Below are positions 57,394 to 64,000 of a DNA stretch of 64,000 nucleotides, in pieces. Within the stretch, counting starts at the first letter, position 1, and each line of letters begins with the position of its first letter. The DNA lies in NCBI RefSeq assembly GCF_013426205.1, contig NC_089422.1:5208001-5272000 (forward strand), written 5' to 3'. The notes under the pieces were generated by a model. That model had not been told where the DNA came from. It did not search any database and saw only the letters and a program-made list of their open reading frames with translations. The position numbers and the translations under genes are program-made. Source of the stretch: Metarhizium brunneum (taxonomy: Eukaryota; Ascomycota; Sordariomycetes; Hypocreales; Clavicipitaceae).

Positions 57394-58878
57394 ACAGGAA
57401 TCATGCATCAAGTTTCTTCCTTGATGTGACAAGGATCTCATTTCACATGTTTGCATTTTGAATTTCTTATGTTAACCGATCTACTCGGATACTGCAAACG
57501 GCCGTGTACATCATGAAGGCCAATATGTTGATGTCATTTTTATGACTTGATGGTTTTGGGAAATGGGAAAGCTTTCTTACGGCGTGCGAGGACTCGATGG
57601 AATTTGGCGTGCTAGTTAGAATCGAATTGAATTTACTCGTGTATAATCAACATGTTGAGTGCTGCATACACGTACATGTGTGGATGTGAATAATGTGACG
57701 TTGGTGTATCGTAATTGCTCGGCGCCACCATAGCAAGAGGGACACACGATCGAGATGTAAAGGAACGATGACTAATGGGCAAGGTCGTAACGACGGCTTA
57801 AAATAGTAACAATGCAACGTTGAAGGGGATTTTCCTCTCTCAGAAACCAGTGAAGATGCCTCGTGTTGAGCTGTCAGAGCAGATTGGTTTGGCAGGGTAG
57901 AGATCAGAATCCCTTGTGGCAACATGCCGCGGGCCCAAGTCTCTCGTAAAAGCATTGATACAACGATGCATAGTAGACAGGGACCACATAAGGCTCATTT
58001 CAAAAGTACACGGCTGTCTGAAATCAAATCAAATTTTTTTGTTGGCCTTCATGGTAATCGACACGGCACGGCTTTCGACGGCTGTGATCCTGAACGGGGC
58101 TCGGCCACATGTTGGCATCTGCAGGTCGACAGCAACGGCAATGCATTGGAGCCTACGACAAGGCATTGAGCATGAGACGGCCCATGAATAAGCTTAACAA
58201 ACTACCCATCGTCCTACTTATTCCTGGTCCTTTCCTTCTGGGCATGCAAGACATACGACCCGAGAGTCCGAGAGGGAGCTCACGGCCAGCACAATCGGGA
58301 ACGGTTCGGTGCATGCAGAGCCCTACTACCTTACCCATGACACCTGCACCGGATCTGCATCCTGCGGAGCGCGAAAAAAAAAAAAAACTCTTCTTCTCTC
58401 GAGGACGGATGTAAGCGTGGTGTGACGGTACGATGGTGAATGGCAACCCGACCACGCAGTGGCGAGACGCAGGAGGCAAAATTTCAAAAATCGAAGAACT
58501 TTTGCTAATTAAGCCGAGCCGTTGCTGCATAAGGGAATCATCGGTTCACGCTTGATCGAGAAGCAAAATCTTGTACGCCGTGTGTGAGGATGGTGGTGTG
58601 TGGGTGAGACAGAGATGAGTGGTTGCGGAAGGCCGTGTAGTTGATGAGCAAACAATTGGATGAGTTCTGGATTTCCAACCACATGAGGAGGAAGGCGCGA
58701 ACCTTGAGTGTAGACAAGGAAACAGCGAGTTGGAACGAACATAAAATGCGCGTGGTTCTCCTCGATTCTTCCCATGATTTCCCATTATCCAGAAGAACAT
58801 CATCATCCATCCGTCTACTCCGTACACTTGTTCAAAACCAAAAGTTTCCACCAGTTGACGATTCCAAATCTGCCCATC
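57394..58878. other. Intergenic region after pacC
   Basis: This 1.5 kb includes the pacC 3' region and the promoter of the Cys-rich secreted protein. It contains an A14 run near 58373-58386 and a TACTCCGTA copy at 58816-58824, only 55 bp before the next ATG. No gene is supported. Confidence 0.45.
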
Positions 58879-59718
58879 ATGCGCTTTACTTGGATTGCTA
58901 CCGGTGTCTTCTGCTTCCTCTCCTCGGCCGCTGCCCAGCCTCCCAGAGACTCGCCGGCCGATGCGTGCTGCTGCTGCGATATTAGCAGCAACGTCATCAG
59001 CTGCGACCGATCTATTCTCAAAAAGGACTGCGTTTGTGCTGCCGTTGCGTGCGCTGCAAACGTTCCAACCGTCTACACAGACAGCCAGGCTCCCCCTACC
59101 GCTGCGGTCAAGAAGCCAGAGACTCGTCCCGCTCAGCAGACTCGTGCTCCCTCCGTGGCGAGGACTGGCGTGCCCGACACTGCAGACGCGTGTTGCTGCT
59201 GTGATATTCGCAGGAGCGTCATCAGCTGCTCTCGTTCCATCGGCAAGGATGAGTGCTTCTGCGCCGCCGTCATGTGTCCTCAGGGTGTCCCCGTTGTCTG
59301 GGCCGACGACGACAAGTCGGTTTCCGACGAGGATGCCGTTCGTCCTCCACCGTCTCTTCCTGTTGAGAATCTCCCTCCTCCTCCGGCTGGTTCTGTTGCC
59401 AAACAGCCCACTCCTGTGGCTACCACCGAGGCTCCTCACGCCATTCCGTCTACCAAGGGCAAGCCTCCTGGCTTGAACGACCGTCCCAAGAGATTCGTTA
59501 CTGTCGCGAAGCCGGCTCAGCCCAAGCCCATGCCCCTGGGCTGCCTTGCGCCGTCATCTGCGTCTGCCCGCCGGTTTAACTGCTGTTGCTGCAATCCAGG
59601 CAAAAATCAGGTGGTTTGCCAACTTCGCGAGCAGCAGGACTGCGTCTGCGCTGCAGTTGCGTGCCCAATAGATGCCGAGACAGTCCATGTCCAACCTCCT
59701 GTGTGCACCAACATCTAA
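58879..59718 (+). CDS. Secreted protein with three eight-cysteine CCCC modules
   Basis: One exon, 279 residues. A signal peptide covers about residues 1-19 (ending SSAAAQ). Three Cys modules follow at about 30-58, 105-133 and 235-262. The first two have spacing CCCC-x8-C-x8-C-x-C-x4-C; the third differs by one residue in one gap. Each holds the sequence C-V/F-C-A-A-V-x-C. Pro/Ala/Thr-rich linkers separate the modules, as in wall-bound or secreted fungal proteins. No enzyme motif is seen. Cysteine content, secretion and modular build suggest an effector-like, adhesive or surface role, but this is inference. A single-module relative lies 600 bp downstream. Confidence 0.85.
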   Translation: MRFTWIATGVFCFLSSAAAQPPRDSPADACCCCDISSNVISCDRSILKKDCVCAAVACAANVPTVYTDSQAPPTAAVKKPETRPAQQTRAPSVARTGVPDTADACCCCDIRRSVISCSRSIGKDECFCAAVMCPQGVPVVWADDDKSVSDEDAVRPPPSLPVENLPPPPAGSVAKQPTPVATTEAPHAIPSTKGKPPGLNDRPKRFVTVAKPAQPKPMPLGCLAPSSASARRFNCCCCNPGKNQVVCQLREQQDCVCAAVACPIDAETVHVQPPVCTNI

Positions 59719-60314
59719 GTCCGGTGCTGAATATGACTTGTTGGTCTCTTTGAGGCAGTGAAAAGTACTGTTAGTGAGTTGGAATGGCAAATAGAGAAAA
59801 GTATTGATTGCGATTTTGTTACGCGAAACTGGTCGACAGCACTAGCACTCTCTTATATGAAAGACGAAGGCATCCATGGCTGGTTTTATTTTGAGATTAA
59901 TTTTGTAATGTACGTAATCAAGTTGAATTCTACGTCGTTTTATCATGTACATCTCGCAGTGACATGGTTCCAAATCGAGGCATAACGCGTCCCAAGTCTA
60001 CATCCCGTTCCAACGACTTGCAGAGATGCAAAAGTTCCTGTATCGTATGTTGATTCATACGTGTGGGTTAAACAGTGCATAGCTTGAAGGTTGGTACGTC
60101 GTATGATCGATCGATATCACGCAACGACAGCCCTCGGACTGCCCACGGCGTGGTCATATATCAAGGTGCCCCTTTTCTGCTCCTCGGGGCCGTTGATTGT
60201 CGACTTCTCAACTCTGAGCTGCTGGTACAAGAGCACAATAACACGCTTAATATACTTCTTTACCAAAGTTCAAAAGACACCAGTTCCAAGCTACAACCAA
60301 CAACCACCACCAAT
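59719..60314. other. Intergenic region between the two Cys-rich genes
   Basis: A 596 bp interval. It likely holds a 3' region and the promoter of the second gene. No gene is seen. Confidence 0.4.
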
Positions 60315-60497
60315 ATGAAATATGCCAACGTGATTGCACTGGCAACACTCACGGTTGCGACATGGGCCGCACCGCTCGTCGGCACACCGTGCTGCTGCTG
60401 CGTCCCAAGGGCGCCGAAGCCGGTTTGCACCATGGTGCAGCTCGGCAAGGGGTGTGCCTGTCTGGAGGTCATGTGCGACGATTTTGCTGTTGCGTGA
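60315..60497 (+). CDS. Small secreted protein with one eight-cysteine CCCC module
   Basis: One exon, 60 residues. A signal peptide covers about residues 1-19 (MKYANVIALATLTVATWAA). The mature part of about 40 residues holds one module with spacing CCCC-x8-C-x8-C-x-C-x4-C at residues 26-54. This is the same spacing as in modules 1 and 2 of the protein 600 bp upstream, and it has a similar C-A-C-x2-V-x-C core. The size, signal and eight cysteines fit a small secreted effector-like protein. The start has a good CACCAAT context. I recognise no named family. Confidence 0.8.
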   Translation: MKYANVIALATLTVATWAAPLVGTPCCCCVPRAPKPVCTMVQLGKGCACLEVMCDDFAVA

Positions 60498-61416
60498 GGG
60501 CATTGGCAGGACGGGCGACGGGTGACGGGTGCGGTGCGGTGTATTGTTTGTGAATGGCGTCAGAGAGTCGCGGCTGTGCGAGTTTAAGACTGGGATGGTG
60601 TGCTGGGCATTCGTTACAGCAGGAACGGGCGTGACGAGACGAATGGGTGCGTTGTTGTGTTTTAGGGCAAAAGTAGTCAATCTGTTTATTTATGATTCTG
60701 ACGGGGGACGGGGGTCGTGAATGTGATGTCTGGTGCCCGTCTGTTCATGCTCGCGAGCCGCTCGCTGTCCTTTTGGTGATGTTTGTCGGAGTGAGTCTTG
60801 GGATCCTGGTGGCTACATGTCTGAATACCGGCTTCTCGATTGGTCGGGGGGGATGGGCAGACGAGCGAAGTGATGCAGGTGTAGATGGCGTTGGTGGGAC
60901 GAGCAGTGGCAACGTCGAAACCGACGAGAGGTGAAATGTCGTACCAGACCCCGAGGGGGGGGATCCAACACCCTTCTTTCTCATGTACGACGCCATCGTG
61001 AGGCTCTCCCGCGCCCTGGTCGACCACGGCGATGGATTCATTCCCGGTTTTTGTATGTGCGCCCAAGCCTCTTTGCGCATTGGCACCCTGCAAGAAACCC
61101 TCCCGTGGCCGCGACCCGGGTTGTGTGATGCGTCACTGACGTCACTCGACGTGGATCGACGACAATGTACTTAAGTGTGTATGTCATTACTCCACGTTTA
61201 ACCACCGCCCGGCGTGCCGAATAGCTTGGTACAGTCTTGGTCGCTCTTGTTTCCGCGACTCGACGACATGTTTCTTTCCCGTTTCTTTCCCGTTTCTTTT
61301 CTTTCTTGTGCAATAATCCCGCCCTAGTTTGATTTGCTTTCAGGCCGAATCCCCCCCTGGCACCTCGGGCCCCCCATATCAAAACACTTACACTGTTGAC
61401 GGCTGAAGGAAACGAA
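60498..61416. other. Intergenic region
   Basis: A 919 bp interval. It contains a G7 run near 60955, and TTTCTTTCCC repeated three times at about 61270-61300. No gene is supported. Confidence 0.4.
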
Positions 61417-62016
61417 ATGGCTGAGCACGACGACCTGTCTGAAATCCTCGGCCCGTCCGCCACCCGCGACGCCGTCCCCCAGCCCAACCAGACCTATGTC
61501 ATCCTCGACCGGTCCTCCGACGCCGCCATCGCCATTTTCGAAGGCAAGATCCGGCTGGAAAGGGACATTGGCCGCGCGGGGAATTGCTACTGGCAGTCTG
61601 TTGAAAAGGACGGCTGGATGGGCTTCCGCGAGGCGGAGCTGGAGAGGTACTTGGGGCACGACTTTTGGTGGAAGTTTACGGCGGAGAGCAAGGAGCACGG
61701 CGAGTATGGGTACTTTGTGCCGAGGAGGCATCCTGATGGGGGATATGAGTTGCTGGCGCCGAGCCTGGGGAAGCTGCTGCACGTTGTTGCTGGGGAGGGC
61801 GGGGAGCTGAGGGCCACAGAGAAGGGGGGAACGACGTGGGAGTTTGTTAGGGTTGATGATGGTATTGGTGAGGGTGAGGGTGAGGGTGGCCACGATGACG
61901 CCGAGGAAGAGGGGATGGATGGAGTGGAGGAGATGGGAGATGAAGAGGAGGAGGAGGAGGAGGAGGAGGAGGAGGAGGAGGAGGAGGAGGAGGAGGAGGA
62001 GGAGGAGAAGCAGTAG
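61417..62016 (+). CDS. Conserved hypothetical protein with poly-Glu tail
   Basis: One exon, about 199 residues from ATG at 61417. Residues about 20-145 look like a compact globular domain, with many Trp and Gly residues (WQSVEKDGWMGFREAELERYLGHDFWWKF, GYFVPRRHPDGGYELL). The C-terminal third is Gly/Glu rich and ends in more than 20 consecutive Glu encoded almost only by GAG. No family is recognised; the domain has the look of a lectin-like or carbohydrate-linked fold, but this is weak. No signal peptide or membrane helix is seen. Confidence 0.7.
   Translation: MAEHDDLSEILGPSATRDAVPQPNQTYVILDRSSDAAIAIFEGKIRLERDIGRAGNCYWQSVEKDGWMGFREAELERYLGHDFWWKFTAESKEHGEYGYFVPRRHPDGGYELLAPSLGKLLHVVAGEGGELRATEKGGTTWEFVRVDDGIGEGEGEGGHDDAEEEGMDGVEEMGDEEEEEEEEEEEEEEEEEEEEEEKQ
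61945..62007 (+). repeat. GAG trinucleotide repeat encoding poly-Glu
   Basis: About 21 perfect GAG units. Pure codon use points to replication slippage and probable length differences among strains. Confidence 0.9.
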
Positions 62017-64000
62017 TGACTTTAGAAATGTTTGGACGAACTTGTGGTGATGGCATTGGCGGAGTTTGCCTGCTAGGAAGGTCTTTGGCCTTACTAGGTT
62101 CATCTTGAACGTGTTTATATTTGATAATCTGGCCATGGTGGGTGATACCCGGCATGGAAGGCGTTCCTTTGATTTCGAATCCCAGATAAATCTGGCGAGG
62201 CTGCAACAACGACAACCTGGGTATAGCTATACATGTATCTTTCAGTACATGTCGGAGGCCTAGGCAATGGTGAAGCGTGGGATTGATCGTTGGACAAAAC
62301 ATGGTTGGATATGACATGTCTTTGCCTACCGTCAACGCCAATGCCAAATAAAGTTGAGCATGGTGGCTTCGGTATGTCACCTCGTGCAGGAGAAAAGCAA
62401 CAAGGGCCAACTCCTCGCCGCTTTTTCATAACGTTCTGTGCCGCCGTCAATAATTTATACAAATCATCTTTTGTTTGCACCATGTACAAGACTCGAGCAT
62501 GTCTTGATATATACGATACGTCAACATGTCATTGATCTTCTCCCCGTCTGGGCCGGCACCATTCAGGCCAAATAATTTACCATTACATTTGTGAATCCAG
62601 TCTTCAAACCGCGTACAAAGAGGAGACTGAGGTCCCCAGACTTTTGTGCGACTGCCTACTCTTGTAGCTTTTTGTGGTCATGTACTCCGTAAGCACTACT
62701 GACTGGCCGAGGGCCGAGAGCTGAGACAGCAGAAACAAGAAGCATCCCCGGGCCCAGGCTCTGCAATTCACTTACATATGTAGCCCTGCCTGTTACGGCT
62801 TAGAGTCACCCAGGGCCGTTGCGTACCGAGTAGGATGAAACTCGTTCACGATTTTGGTCGCAGGAAGCATTGTAGATGCGCAATGTCAAGACTTTGTCTT
62901 CTGAAGCACACATAGGATTTTCGCCCATCCATGCCCATCCGCAGCATTTCACTGATTCCGATTCGTGCAAAGTTAGACCTTTGCGCCGGGAGATGACTAC
63001 CCGTTTCGAAATGACGCATTCGAATTTCACCGGCCGCCTGGAATAGTTAGCTTTCGCCTTCTTCCAGCGGTCTGGACTTTACGAATTAGTGGCACACGCC
63101 ACCAGATGACTCGGGCGTGACTCCAAGGGGCATCCCGTCAACGTTCGGCCGTCTAGGATCTTGTTTATCTGGGATAATTTGCTTCCATGCCGGGCAAAGT
63201 TGATGCAAGCACAGAGCGTTCGTCGTCACCAGAATGTGCGAGACTAGGTCGGGTCCAACGGTCGCCGGCGGTTCCATCATCTTACGAGCTGATTGATGCA
63301 TTGAGCATACTTTATATTTTCGGAGCCTAGAATCAGAACTCCAATGTCAACAACAGTGAGGCATCGCCAAGTGCGCTATATCTCGTTGAAGATGAAAAGA
63401 TGAAAGAAAACCTGCCGGCCACGAGTCACCCCCTTAGAACAAAAATATACTCAAGTATATAGGGATCGTTTTTGCTTGCGGACCGAGGCCCCGGTCGCAG
63501 TGGTTGCCAGTGGGGTGTTATTGACGCGCGAATTGTCATGGAAGCGGCTGTGGGAAAGGAGAAAATCACAGATGAAGAAGGGATTCAGCCTGCAATTTCA
63601 AGTGAAGAGCAATCAGGATTTACGCTTCTCCGAGTCCTTTAAGGGCCTATTCTCAACTTCATTCGGCACCGAATAAACGGGCAAAAAATCTGGAATGATT
63701 CGGCTAAGCCGCTAAAGGCTATAGAAGAGCTCACCTTGAATCGAGCCGCGCCCAACGAGGAGAGTCAATGACTCGGAACAGGCCCACCCTTGGCCCTCGC
63801 AGTGGTTAGTAATCTGAGAGATCAATATTCAGGGATCAATCATGGGCAGGGTTGTACGTACCTATATGTACAAACAGAAGCTGGAAGTTTGTTTGCTACC
63901 GAGTCTCACCACTCACCAACAAGATTTGGTCAAACTGTTTGTCCCATGTTCAAGACGGCAGGTCGATGATCAAGTTCTTCATGGCTCTCAAGTCAGCGCT
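62017..64000. other. Right-end region without a supportable gene
   Basis: About 2 kb. It holds a TACTCCGTA copy at 62683-62691. Short frames (for example 62806-63030 minus and 63476-63676 plus) have no family features. Confidence 0.4.

Noticed and set aside
56234..57424. 396-codon second frame inside pacC
   Set aside because: It overlaps the conserved pacC reading frame and is Leu/Pro/Ser rich, as expected of an out-of-phase shadow.
61324..62136. Minus-strand frame with a poly-Leu run
   Set aside because: The Leu run is the antisense of the GAG repeat, and no other features are present.
1..64000. tRNA or rRNA genes
   Set aside because: I looked for B-box-like GGTTCGANTCC with a matching A box and acceptor stem and found no convincing case. 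A covariance-model scan would be decisive.

Overview
This window comes from a filamentous ascomycete, most likely a hypocrealean Sordariomycete. Genes carry short 45-100 bp introns with CTAAC-like branch points, intergenic regions are long, and the conserved set includes a pH regulator PacC with three zinc fingers and YPxL motifs, Ku80, topoisomerase III, Pam18/Tim14, an Stb3-like Sin3-binding protein and a Pho13-type phosphatase. The genus is inferred only loosely. Exon structures were built by hand from splice consensus and frame continuity; no transcript or database evidence was available.

Layout. 0.7-4.5 kb: a multipass membrane protein and a one-finger C2H2 regulator, both on the minus strand. 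4.5-11.5 kb: a 7 kb stretch with no supportable gene. 11.5-29.4 kb: a secondary-metabolite locus. 29.8-44.3 kb: compact housekeeping genes (GRGGAGN protein, Pam18, Gfd2-like nuclease, Ku80, TMEM205-like protein, two small unknown ORFs, Pho13-like phosphatase, DUF1295 reductase, Top3). 48.2-49.3 kb: Stb3-like. 49.3-55.4 kb: a 6 kb gene-poor stretch ending in a dense cluster of PacC-type sites before pacC (55.4-57.4 kb). 58.9-60.5 kb: two secreted proteins sharing one eight-cysteine module. 61.4-62.0 kb: a conserved protein with a GAG-repeat poly-Glu tail. The final 2 kb shows no gene.

The main result is a ribosomally made peptide (dikaritin, ustiloxin-type RiPP) cluster. A short secreted precursor (19840-20207, minus) holds six near-identical units, each with the core YFIG, and five of them end in a Lys-Arg Kex2 site. 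Around it lie the tailoring genes expected for this class: a UstYa/DUF3328 oxidase with two HxxHC motifs, an S41 protease, a tyrosinase with all copper-site histidines, a SAM methyltransferase, an MFS exporter and a Zn2Cys6 regulator. A PsiD/phosphatidylserine-decarboxylase-like enzyme and an Atg22-like transporter lie at the right side. Ustiloxin cores are described as Tyr-Ala-Ile-Gly or Tyr-Val-Ile-Gly, so Tyr-Phe-Ile-Gly keeps the Y-x-I-G pattern with a bulky aromatic second residue and may give an undescribed product. The P450, flavin monooxygenase and PLP genes of the full ustiloxin cluster are not seen here. Two cluster genes (MFS exporter and PsiD-like) show apparent frame breaks, so sequence error or partial decay must be considered.
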